This document shows, piece by piece, positions 24,299 to 32,164 of a stretch of 64,000 nt of DNA (within the stretch, counting starts at the first letter, position 1; each line of letters opens with the position of its first letter). The notes beneath the pieces were generated by a model. The model was not told where the DNA came from, did not search any database, and was given only the letters and a program-made list of their open reading frames with translations. Source of the stretch: Lachnospiraceae bacterium (GTDB lineage: Bacteria; Bacillota; Clostridia; Lachnospirales; Lachnospiraceae); contig JAEEND010000005.1 of assembly GCA_016283575.1 (NCBI GenBank), positions 1 to 64,000 of the forward strand. Direction: 5' to 3'. The position numbers were made by a program, and so were the translations under genes.

Positions 24299-25792
24299 AT
24301 GAAGAGTAATGGATTTATAAATAATCTAGCCACAAAAATGGATAAGGATGCAGGATCCAGAAAAACCGGTCTGGTTGTTTCTCTAATTGCAAGCGTTATC
24401 CTTTTTATCTTAAATCTTCCTTTCGCTTCATGGCTGGTACTTGCAGATCCTCAGTCAATGGTTAACAGCCAACAGCTTAAGGATGAAGTAATAGCAACAC
24501 TTCATATGCATTACAGTATTTTGAATATTATGGATTTTGTTCAGAGATCAAAGATCGGTATCATAGGACTTTTCTCAGCATGCCTCTTTGCTCTGTGCGT
24601 AGCAGCTGATATATTTTTTATCATTTCAGCGGTAAAGATCATAAGAAACAGGATTACCGATAAAGGCCTGCTTGGTCTTATCGGAACTGCCAAGGTCGGA
24701 TTTATCCTTGAACTTCTTCTTACAATAGGAACCATGATCCTTCCTGTATTTGCAAAGCACAATGTACATTATGACCTGTTCAGACCCGGTTACGCTCCCG
24801 TGGTTGCAGGAATAATAGCAGTAATCACATATTTCTTATTAAAGGTTTTTGAAGCAAAAGAAAGAGAAAAGTACAGAGAGCACGGTATTTTGAAAGAATT
24901 CAAAAAGAATTGGGTCCTTTTCCTGATGCTTGTACCTGCTTTTGTGTACCTGATCATCAATAACTACCTTCCCATGGTTGGTGTATACTTCGCATTTACC
25001 AATTTCAATTTCAGAGACGGACTTTATGCTTCACCTTATGTAGGTTTTAAGAATTTCGAATTCTTTTTAAAAGCAGATCTTTGGCACCTGACCAAGAACA
25101 CACTTCTTTACAACATTGTGTTCATCGGACTTGGAAACATTTTACAGATCTTCTTTGCAATACTAATAAGTCAGGTAACCGTTAAGTGGTTTAAGAAATC
25201 ATCTCAGACACTTATGTTCATGCCCTACTTCGTATCATACGTTATCCTGAAGGTTTTGGTTTACAACCTTTTCGAGTATAACAGCGGTTTGATCAACGGT
25301 CTTCTGACAGGAACAGGCGGTGGAAAGATTGACTTTTATAACACGCCATCTTACTGGCCGTACATTATTACCTTCTTCTATATGTGGAAGGGCATAGGAT
25401 ACGGAATGGTTGTATACCTTGCTACCATAACCGGTATCGATACAGAACTTTATGAAGCAGCCAAGGTTGATGGTGCCAACGTGTTCCAGCAGATCCGTTA
25501 CATAACCCTTCCTCACATAAAGCCCACATTCATTATTCTTTTGCTTTATGCTTTAGGTTCCATCATGAAGGGGCAGTTCGAATTGTTCTACCAGATGGTA
25601 GGTAACAACGGCGTACTCTTCGGTGTAACCGATATCCTTGACACTTACGTATACAGAATTACCACAACTCAGCCTCTTTCCATCGGAACAGGTACTGCGG
25701 CAGGTTTATACCAGTCACTGTTCGGCTTGGCAATCGTTGTTATTACCAATGAAGTTGTTAAGAGAAAGAATCCTGATTTTGCATTGTTCTAA
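24299..25792 (+). CDS. Sugar ABC transporter permease (LplB-type) with an extra N-terminal membrane domain
   Basis: Residues about 200-497 are an LplB/MalF-like permease, from LFLMLVPAFVYLIINNYLPM to the EAA loop EAAKVDGANVFQQIRYITLP that contacts the ATPase. The first 200 residues add four predicted membrane spans at about 24-49, 86-112, 130-152 and 165-184; this block is not part of usual permeases of about 300 residues. The start at 24299 is chosen over an in-frame TTG at 24257 because AAGGGAG lies five bases before it. It is the first gene of the importer. No ATPase gene is present, so a shared MsmX-type ATPase is expected. Confidence 0.88.
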   Translation: MKSNGFINNLATKMDKDAGSRKTGLVVSLIASVILFILNLPFASWLVLADPQSMVNSQQLKDEVIATLHMHYSILNIMDFVQRSKIGIIGLFSACLFALCVAADIFFIISAVKIIRNRITDKGLLGLIGTAKVGFILELLLTIGTMILPVFAKHNVHYDLFRPGYAPVVAGIIAVITYFLLKVFEAKEREKYREHGILKEFKKNWVLFLMLVPAFVYLIINNYLPMVGVYFAFTNFNFRDGLYASPYVGFKNFEFFLKADLWHLTKNTLLYNIVFIGLGNILQIFFAILISQVTVKWFKKSSQTLMFMPYFVSYVILKVLVYNLFEYNSGLINGLLTGTGGGKIDFYNTPSYWPYIITFFYMWKGIGYGMVVYLATITGIDTELYEAAKVDGANVFQQIRYITLPHIKPTFIILLLYALGSIMKGQFELFYQMVGNNGVLFGVTDILDTYVYRITTTQPLSIGTGTAAGLYQSLFGLAIVVITNEVVKRKNPDFALF

Positions 25793-25806
25793 GGGAGGAG
25801 AGAGTA

Positions 25807-26712
25807 ATGGATAACACTAAAAAGAAAGTAAAAATCGGCGCTGCCGGTCATGCAATGAATGCCATTGCATTCATATTGCTTACCTTAGGCTCCGTGATAT
25901 GCGTACTTCCCTTTATTATTATCGTTTCCGGTTCTTTTACCGATAATACTACGATTTTAAGAGAAGGCTACAGCTTATTACCCCGAAATATAACCTTAAG
26001 CGCTTATCGTACGATTTTTAAAGCGCCCCAGGATATTTTCCAGGCATACAAGATGACATTCATCTACACGATTTTGGGAACAGGCATCGGATTAATGGTT
26101 ATTACCATGACATCCTATGTAATTTCAAGAAACGAATTTAAATACAGAAACCAGGTTTCATTCCTTATTTATTTCACCAGTATCTTCGGAGGCGGTATGC
26201 TTCCCTGGTATCTGATGTATGCCAATGTACTTGGCATGAAGGGAAAAATGTTCCCTATCTGGTTCCCTGCATTAATGAGTCCTTTCCTTGTAATCTTAAT
26301 GAGAACCTTCATTAAAGGTTCCGTGCCGGATGCTATTACCGAATCCGCAAAGATTGACGGAGCGGGACATGTGACGATCTTTTCAAGGATCGTACTTCCG
26401 GTACTTGGCCCCGGACTTGCAACAGTCGGTCTTTTCCTGGCTCTCGGTTACTGGAATGACTGGTACAGAGCATCCATGTTTTCGGTTAACAGTAAAACCT
26501 GGACTTTGCAGTTTTATCTTTATGACTTGCTTAATGCATCAACTGCCATTAAGCAGATGTCGCAGAATTCAAGTATTTCCACGAAGGACCTGCCTACGGA
26601 ATCCGTTAAGATGGCCATGGCGGTTGTTGCAACAGGACCCGTGCTTTTATTCTATCCCTTCGTCCAGAAATACTTTGTAAGCGGTATCACCGTAGGTGCC
26701 GTAAAAGGTTAA
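25807..26712 (+). CDS. Sugar ABC transporter permease (YtcP/LplC-type)
   Basis: This second membrane subunit of the importer has 301 residues and six likely spans. Its EAA loop ESAKIDGAGHVTIFSRIVLP is at about 178-197, and the C-terminus GITVGAVKG is typical of the YtcP/LplC group. GGGAGGAGAG lies just before the start, 14 bases after the partner permease. It pairs with the 24299 permease to form the channel. Confidence 0.93.
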   Translation: MDNTKKKVKIGAAGHAMNAIAFILLTLGSVICVLPFIIIVSGSFTDNTTILREGYSLLPRNITLSAYRTIFKAPQDIFQAYKMTFIYTILGTGIGLMVITMTSYVISRNEFKYRNQVSFLIYFTSIFGGGMLPWYLMYANVLGMKGKMFPIWFPALMSPFLVILMRTFIKGSVPDAITESAKIDGAGHVTIFSRIVLPVLGPGLATVGLFLALGYWNDWYRASMFSVNSKTWTLQFYLYDLLNASTAIKQMSQNSSISTKDLPTESVKMAMAVVATGPVLLFYPFVQKYFVSGITVGAVKG

Positions 26713-26772
26713 CTTGGTATTGGGGCATAGTGCCTTAATATAGATAAATTCATATCATTAAGGAGGACAGTT

Positions 26773-28365
26773 ATGAAAAGAAAAATTTTAAGTATCTTAC
26801 TTGCAACATGCTTAACTGCAGGCCTTGTAGGATGCGGTGGCGGAAATTCCGTATCAGTTTCCGTTACTGAAGAAGTTTCTGCTTCCACAGAAACTCCCGC
26901 TTCCACAGAAGAAGCAAAAGAGCTTGATTTATCCGAACGTGTAGACTTAGTATTCTACGTAATGGGTGAAGCTCCCCAGGACGAAGAACTTGTAGAAGAT
27001 GAAATCAATAAGATCTTACTTGACAAGTTCAATGCAACTGTAGATATGCAGTTCTCTACATGGACAGAGTTCCAGCAGAAGTACACTCAGGAAATCACTT
27101 CCCAGGGTGCAGACCTTATTTACATCGCTAACTGGTTATCTTTCGGTCAGCTTGCACAGAGCGGTGCATTCGTAGCACTTGATGATCTTCTTAACACTGT
27201 TGGTACAGAAGTAAGAGATCTCGTTGGTGAAAACGCACTTAACATGTGTTCCGTAAACGGTTCTGTTTATGCAGTTCCCAACACATGGGCTGAATATACT
27301 TCAAACGGTATCAAGTATCGTGAAGATTTAAGAGCTAAATATGATCTTCCTGTTCCCAATTCACTTGAAAACATGGAAGCATACTTCGATGGTATCATGG
27401 CTAACGATCCTTCTCAGGGAATCCTTACAGTAACCACAGAAGAATCTACCGGCTTACAGACAGCATTCGATGCAGCTTGGGTTCTTAATATTAAGTATCC
27501 TTGGGTAGCAACCAACGGACTTCCTTATGGTCTTGCTGCTAACTATGATACTCCTTCAGATGTTTATGATTACTGGTTCTCAGATGACTTCGTAGAAGAT
27601 ATGAAGATGTTAAAGAGATGGGCTGACAAGGGTTACTGGTCAAGATCCGCATTATCTGATACCAACAAGTCTGACGCTTATAAGACAGGTCTTTGCGTAG
27701 CAGAAGTTGCAGGTCAGAACCCCAACAAGCAGATTACCGCTATCCAGGAACTTGAAGAAGGCGGAGAAGGCTGGGAATCCGAATATATTGCATATGGTGA
27801 AGTTACAAAGGCTATCTATCCCGGACATGCTACACAGAACGGTACAGCAATCGTTAACGGCTGCAAGAACCCTGAAAGAGCTATGCTTGTATTACAGGCA
27901 TTCCTTTGCGACGAAGAACTTAACCACCTTATCTCTTATGGTATCAAGGGTACTCACTACGATGTAGTAGATGGTATCTACGAAAACTTAAGCGATACAT
28001 TCCCTTACGAAGGTTTCAACACATGGAACTTACGTAACGGCGACACAAAGCTTCCTCAGAAGACTGACGTTAAGTTACAGGAATACTTCGACAAGTATGA
28101 TGCAATCGCTAAGACAACAAAGTTCCCTAACGTTAACATCTATGATGGTTTCGCAGAAAACTACGAAGATTACACAGCTGAAAGACAGGCAGTATCTAAC
28201 GTTATGAGAACATACCTTGCTCCTCTTCAGGCAGGTCTTGTTGATGATGTTGATGCAGCAGTAGAAGAATTCCGTACAAAGGTTAAAGATGCCGGACTCG
28301 ACACATGTCGTGAAGGTTTCGAAAAGCAGTGGGCAGCTTACTGCGACGCTTACGGATATAAGTAA
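26773..28365 (+). CDS. Extracellular sugar-binding lipoprotein (LplA-type)
   Basis: This 530-residue solute-binding protein of the ABC importer has a signal peptide with lipobox LVGC (C21), then a Ser/Thr/Glu linker and the two-lobe binding fold (YVMGEAPQDEELVEDEINKI is the usual LplA-like opening). It is tethered to the outer face of the membrane and delivers an oligosaccharide to the two permeases. AAGGAGGACAG precedes the start. Its codons favour GTA, CTT and AAC-type choices strongly, as expected of a highly expressed gene. Substrate is inferred only: beta-glucan oligosaccharides, from the GH30 neighbour. Confidence 0.92.
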   Translation: MKRKILSILLATCLTAGLVGCGGGNSVSVSVTEEVSASTETPASTEEAKELDLSERVDLVFYVMGEAPQDEELVEDEINKILLDKFNATVDMQFSTWTEFQQKYTQEITSQGADLIYIANWLSFGQLAQSGAFVALDDLLNTVGTEVRDLVGENALNMCSVNGSVYAVPNTWAEYTSNGIKYREDLRAKYDLPVPNSLENMEAYFDGIMANDPSQGILTVTTEESTGLQTAFDAAWVLNIKYPWVATNGLPYGLAANYDTPSDVYDYWFSDDFVEDMKMLKRWADKGYWSRSALSDTNKSDAYKTGLCVAEVAGQNPNKQITAIQELEEGGEGWESEYIAYGEVTKAIYPGHATQNGTAIVNGCKNPERAMLVLQAFLCDEELNHLISYGIKGTHYDVVDGIYENLSDTFPYEGFNTWNLRNGDTKLPQKTDVKLQEYFDKYDAIAKTTKFPNVNIYDGFAENYEDYTAERQAVSNVMRTYLAPLQAGLVDDVDAAVEEFRTKVKDAGLDTCREGFEKQWAAYCDAYGYK

Positions 28366-28401
28366 GATGTATCAATGAGGGTATTGAATCTATTCAATCT
28401 C

Positions 28402-28429
28402 TTGATAATAATCTAATCTATGCTATAAT
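28402..28429 (+). promoter_or_regulatory. Promoter of the LacI regulator
   Basis: TTGATA (28402-28407), 16 bases and an extended -10 TGC-TATAAT (28424-28429). A perfect ATTGAAT-CT-ATTCAAT palindrome (28383-28398) lies directly upstream. A 9-bp hairpin CAGGGAGGA/TCCTCCCTG (28439-28462) follows in the leader. Confidence 0.6.
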
Positions 28430-28506
28430 CTTTCCGTGCAGGGAGGACATATATCCTCCCTGTGTGGAAAATTATGCAAAGGAAACTGTTAGAAATGAGG
28501 AGCACA

Positions 28507-29508
28507 ATGTCCGGTAACAAAGTAACAATTAAAGATGTAGCGCGGGAAGCGGGAGTTTCTATCTCAACGGTATCCAATGCTTTAAATAACGTTGATGTTC
28601 TTCTTCCTGAGACCAAGAATCATATATTGGAAGTTGCACACCGCCTTCATTATGTTCCCAATCTTAACGGAAGAAATCTAAAGGCCAAGGCAACAAATGC
28701 CATAGGCTTATTTGTCACATCCATTACTGGTGATTATTACAGCGCTCTTGCAGATTCCATCTATCAAAGCTGCAGGAACAGAGGTTACGACTTACATATT
28801 TTTATCAGCGATAATTCAGAAGCAATTATGGCCCAGATTCTCGGCAGGAGAATAGACGGGGCTGTAATATTGGATGAGCATGTGGGAGAATCCGAAATTG
28901 CCATCCTTGAAGACAGCGGCATGCCCATAGTATTTGTGGACAGAGAAGTAGAGTCAGATAATCTGGCAAGCGTTGTCTTTGATTCGTATCATGAAGGTGA
29001 ACTTGTAGGGAATTTTCTTTTGGAAAAGGGAAATAAGACCTTCATGCTTATTAGAGGAGAAAGAAATAACTTCGACAGTATCGAACGTGCAAGAGGATTT
29101 TTAAATGTCCTTAATAATGCGGGCGTTACTGTGGATGATAAATATATCTTCGATGGTCTGTTTAACAGAGAGGTTACATATAAGGGAATGCTGGAGTTTT
29201 TGGATAAGAAGCTTCCTCTTCCCGATGCGATCTTTGCTGAAAACGATGCATCCGCCATCGGAGCAATGGAAGCATTGCTTGACAGGGGATTTAAAATTCC
29301 TGAAGATGTTTCCGTAATCGGATGCGATGACATTGAAATATCCAAGCTTTTTAGACCTTCGCTTTCTACCGTAAGAACATCTTACGAGAAGCAGGGTGCA
29401 CTTGCCATAGATCAGCTTATTTCCATGTTGAAAGAAGGGGCAAAGGGAACGAAGATCATTCTTCGTGGTTCCGTTGTGTCCCGCGAATCCACTATAGAGA
29501 GGAAATAA
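28507..29508 (+). CDS. LacI family transcriptional regulator
   Basis: This 333-residue repressor has an N-terminal helix-turn-helix (VTIKDVAREAGVSISTVSNALNN, residues about 5-27) and hinge helix, then a periplasmic-binding-like sensor domain (IGLFVTSITGDYYSALADSIYQ onward; VIGCDDIEISKLFRPSLSTVR near the end). An in-frame GTG at 28462 exists, but GAGGAG at 28497-28502 fits the ATG at 28507. It probably controls the importer promoter through the AAAACGTTTT sites at 24.1-24.25 kb and responds to an imported sugar. Confidence 0.93.
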   Translation: MSGNKVTIKDVAREAGVSISTVSNALNNVDVLLPETKNHILEVAHRLHYVPNLNGRNLKAKATNAIGLFVTSITGDYYSALADSIYQSCRNRGYDLHIFISDNSEAIMAQILGRRIDGAVILDEHVGESEIAILEDSGMPIVFVDREVESDNLASVVFDSYHEGELVGNFLLEKGNKTFMLIRGERNNFDSIERARGFLNVLNNAGVTVDDKYIFDGLFNREVTYKGMLEFLDKKLPLPDAIFAENDASAIGAMEALLDRGFKIPEDVSVIGCDDIEISKLFRPSLSTVRTSYEKQGALAIDQLISMLKEGAKGTKIILRGSVVSRESTIERK

Positions 29509-29514
29509 ACCATA

Positions 29515-30834
29515 ATGAAGTGTTATGTAAGCGATAAAGAAAGAAAGCTTTCTTTATCACATGTTGATATGCAGTCCGGTTCTGCCGGCGAGATGAATCA
29601 GTTAAAGATTTATCCCGGAAAGACCTATCAGACAATAATCGGTATGGGTGGCGCACTGACAGAGGCTTCTGCCTATACCTATTCTTTAATGAGTGATGCA
29701 AAGAAGAAGGAACTGATCGATCTTTATTTTGGAGAAAATTCCAATAAGTATAATCTTTGCAGACTCCATATTCAGAGCTGTGACTTTGCTCTTGATAATT
29801 ATGCTTATGTAGAAGATAAGGATGATAAGGATCTTACAACTTTCAGTCTTGAAAGAGATAAGAAATATATTATTCCTTTTGTTAAGGATGCTTTGGGCAA
29901 GAACCCTCAGATTTCATTCCTCGCATCTCCCTGGAGCCCCCCCGCATTCATGAAATCCAATAATGACATGAATCACGGCGGAAAGCTTTTGGCTGAATAC
30001 AATAAGATGTGGGCAGATATCGTAGTTAAATTCGTAAAAGAATACGAAGCGCTCGGTATTAAAGTTGAAAGACTTACCGTTCAGAATGAGCCCGCAGCTG
30101 TTCAGACCTGGGACTCCTGTATTTATTCAGGAGAAGAAGAAGGCGAATTTGCCGTTAAATTCTTACGTCCCGCATTAGATAAAGCCGGATACAAGAATGT
30201 TAAGATCAATATCTGGGATCATAATAAGGAACTTATTGTAGACAGAGCTGATGCAAGCTTTTCGGTAGCAGGAGCCGATGAAGCGATTTCCGGTATTGCA
30301 TTCCACTGGTATTCAGGAGATCATTTTGAAGGCCTTCAGAGAGTAAGAGAGGATTATCCCGATAAAGAACTCATCTTCACTGAAGGATGTGTTGAATATT
30401 CCATATTTAAGTCCGATAACCGGGTTCAGTTTGCGGAAAAATATGCACATGATATACTTGGCGATTTCCTTGCGGGCGGTAATGCCTTTATTGACTGGAA
30501 TGTGATCCTTGATAAGAAGGGTGGCCCCAACCATGTAGGTAATTTCTGCGATGCTCCCGTTATGTGCGATCAAGATAATGATGAGATAGATGTAAAGCTT
30601 TCATATTATTACATCGGTCACTTCTCAAGATTTATTAAACCCGGTGCAAAGAGAGTGCTTGTATCCAAGTTCACATCGGATATCGAAGCTGTCGGATTTG
30701 TAAATCCTGATGGCGAAAAGATTATGGTTGTACTTAACAGATCCGAAAAGGATGTGGCATTTACCGTATATGACGGTGAAAAGAATGCCGATGTTAAGAG
30801 CGATTCACATTCAATCATGACTCTTTGTTGGTAA
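29515..30834 (+). CDS. Glycoside hydrolase family 30 (glucosylceramidase/beta-1,6-glucanase type)
   Basis: This 439-residue retaining beta-glycosidase has a TIM barrel plus a small side beta-domain. GMGGALTEASAY and SPWSPPAFMKSN are family blocks; the acid/base is E192 in QNEP and the nucleophile is E290 in FTEGC. There is no signal peptide, so it acts inside on imported sugar. It starts seven bases after the LacI gene and is probably co-transcribed with it. GH30 enzymes include beta-glucosidases and beta-1,6-glucanases, which would suit breakdown of beta-1,3/1,6-glucan fragments released by a GH16 enzyme; the linkage is not shown here. Confidence 0.92.
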   Translation: MKCYVSDKERKLSLSHVDMQSGSAGEMNQLKIYPGKTYQTIIGMGGALTEASAYTYSLMSDAKKKELIDLYFGENSNKYNLCRLHIQSCDFALDNYAYVEDKDDKDLTTFSLERDKKYIIPFVKDALGKNPQISFLASPWSPPAFMKSNNDMNHGGKLLAEYNKMWADIVVKFVKEYEALGIKVERLTVQNEPAAVQTWDSCIYSGEEEGEFAVKFLRPALDKAGYKNVKINIWDHNKELIVDRADASFSVAGADEAISGIAFHWYSGDHFEGLQRVREDYPDKELIFTEGCVEYSIFKSDNRVQFAEKYAHDILGDFLAGGNAFIDWNVILDKKGGPNHVGNFCDAPVMCDQDNDEIDVKLSYYYIGHFSRFIKPGAKRVLVSKFTSDIEAVGFVNPDGEKIMVVLNRSEKDVAFTVYDGEKNADVKSDSHSIMTLCW

Positions 30835-30861
30835 TTAGACTCTGATTAGTTTTATTTTTAT

Positions 30862-30908
30862 AAAAGCATCTGAGACTTCATCATGTGTCTCGGATGCTTT
30901 TCTTTTGG
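30862..30908 (+). terminator. Terminator after the GH30 gene
   Basis: A 15-bp stem (30862-30876 with 30887-30901, one G-T pair) and a 10-base loop are followed by TCTTTT. Confidence 0.9.
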
Positions 30909-30920
30909 TTTTTTAGTATG

Positions 30921-30946
30921 AAAAAAGCGCCCAAAACGGGCGCTTT
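30921..30946 (-). terminator. Terminator of the DUF4430/ECF-S operon (minus strand)
   Basis: Stem AAAGCGCCC/GGGCGCTTT; read on the minus strand it is followed by six T residues. It lies two bases past the ECF S stop. Confidence 0.88.
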
Positions 30947-30947
30947 A

Positions 30948-31463
30948 CTAATCTATTATGTACTTATTTGAAAGCCTAAAGGTTTTATATAAAGGGATTA
31001 TCAAAAATCCGCAGATAAAATTGCTGATTCCGTGGACCATGTCCCATGGAAGACCTGCAGCTATCCATGCGATCATTCCCCTGAAATCCAAATGGAACAT
31101 CAGAGCCTGATACGGTGAATACATGGTGCCGTACAGAAAGCCATGAAGAGCACATACAACGGAATAAACGAAAGGTGCCAGGACTTTATTCATGTTCTTT
31201 GGAAGAAGCATCGTGACGCCCCACAGAACAAGCCATAAATACAAATACGGCCACCACCACATGGCAAAGCCGTTTGTAAGTCCCGTAAGTAAAATAAATA
31301 CATAAATAGGGTAGAGAGCTTTAAATCCGTAACACAGGGTTAAAGCCATGACGAATACTCCGATGAGATGCACATTTGGCATGAATTCCATGATTATTTT
31401 CGAAGAATACATGACCGCACCCAGAAGAGCGAATATCGTCATTTCCTTTAAGGAAAGTTTCAT
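30948..31463 (-). CDS. ECF transporter S component, probably for a cobalamin-type substrate
   Basis: This 171-residue integral membrane protein has about five or six spans (from LKEMTIFALLGAVMYSSKIIMEFMP to GISNFICGFLIIPLY) and has the size and style of an energy-coupling-factor substrate-binding subunit. It would work with an ATPase and EcfT encoded elsewhere. Its ATG immediately follows or overlaps the stop of the DUF4430 lipoprotein gene, so the two form one operon. The cobalamin riboswitch upstream is the main ground for the predicted substrate. Confidence 0.8.
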   Translation of the reverse strand: MKLSLKEMTIFALLGAVMYSSKIIMEFMPNVHLIGVFVMALTLCYGFKALYPIYVFILLTGLTNGFAMWWWPYLYLWLVLWGVTMLLPKNMNKVLAPFVYSVVCALHGFLYGTMYSPYQALMFHLDFRGMIAWIAAGLPWDMVHGISNFICGFLIIPLYKTFRLSNKYIID

Positions 31464-31906
31464 TATTTTTCTACCTTGAATTCGTATGTTGCACCTGCTT
31501 CAACATTAGTATCGGATACACCTGTCATGGCATATTCACCATTAATGTAGAATGCCCAGTAAGTCTGGTCAACATCATAGTCAGCAGTGATGCCGTTTAC
31601 GGTTTTAACGTAAAGACCGTATTCGCTTTCTTCACCTGCAATGAGGTTAACTTTTAAAAGAGCATCTCCAACGGTTGTTTCATCGGTATTGACCGTGAAC
31701 TCGGTTTTGTTACCTTCTGCATCAACAACATTGAAAATAAATTGGGTGTTACCCACACCGATTTCTCCGCCTTCTACGGAAACCATAACATTTTCGTTAA
31801 CGGCAGGAACTTCATTCTTTGCGCATCCGGCAAGAGTAAGTGTAGTAGCCGCAATCAACACACTTGCAAGAAGCAAAGAAATCTTATTTAAGATTTTTTT
31901 CTTCAT
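31463..31906 (-). CDS. DUF4430 (transcobalamin-C-like) lipoprotein
   Basis: This 147-residue surface lipoprotein has a signal peptide with lipobox LAGC (C28). The mature part is a DUF4430 domain, related to the C-terminal domain of transcobalamin and intrinsic factor, with the hallmark YWAFYINGEYAMTGV...VEAGATYEFKV. The start at 31906 follows AAGGAGAC on the minus strand; an ATG 48 bases further upstream lacks such a site. It is inferred to capture a corrinoid and hand it to the ECF S component. It lies directly downstream of the riboswitch. Confidence 0.85.
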   Translation of the reverse strand: MKKKILNKISLLLASVLIAATTLTLAGCAKNEVPAVNENVMVSVEGGEIGVGNTQFIFNVVDAEGNKTEFTVNTDETTVGDALLKVNLIAGEESEYGLYVKTVNGITADYDVDQTYWAFYINGEYAMTGVSDTNVEAGATYEFKVEK

Positions 31907-31974
31907 TTTTTGTCTCCTTATAATAAGTGTTTTTATATTGTCTTTCTTTATCAAGGCCCTCGCACAAAAGAAAG

Positions 31975-32130
31975 CACTTGATGTCGGGTATTTCGACTTA
32001 ATGCGGTCATTCGCCTTCTCGGTTTCCCAATGGCTTTTTCTTTCCCTGCGGCAGGAAATAGAATGACTGTATGCATAACACGGCGGCGTGCCCGTACAGG
32101 ATTTTCACCTGTTTCCCCGTTCATCAAGTG
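31975..32130 (-). promoter_or_regulatory. Cobalamin riboswitch
   Basis: Read on the minus strand, CACTTGATG (32130-32122) and CATCAAGTG (31983-31975) form a 9-bp closing P1 stem. Inside are GGTGAAAATCC (32109-32099), CGGGCACGCCGCCGTG, then AAGCCATTGGGAAACCGAGAAGGCG, and a variant B12 box, AAGTCGAAATACCCGAC, all in the order of the cobalamin aptamer. Downstream a CTTTCTTT/AAAGAAAG helix (31971-31940 region) may be part of the expression platform. It precedes the DUF4430/ECF-S operon, so adenosylcobalamin should lower its expression. Confidence 0.9.
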
Positions 32131-32164
32131 ATAGGCTACCATGATTCCATGAAAGAATCAAGGA

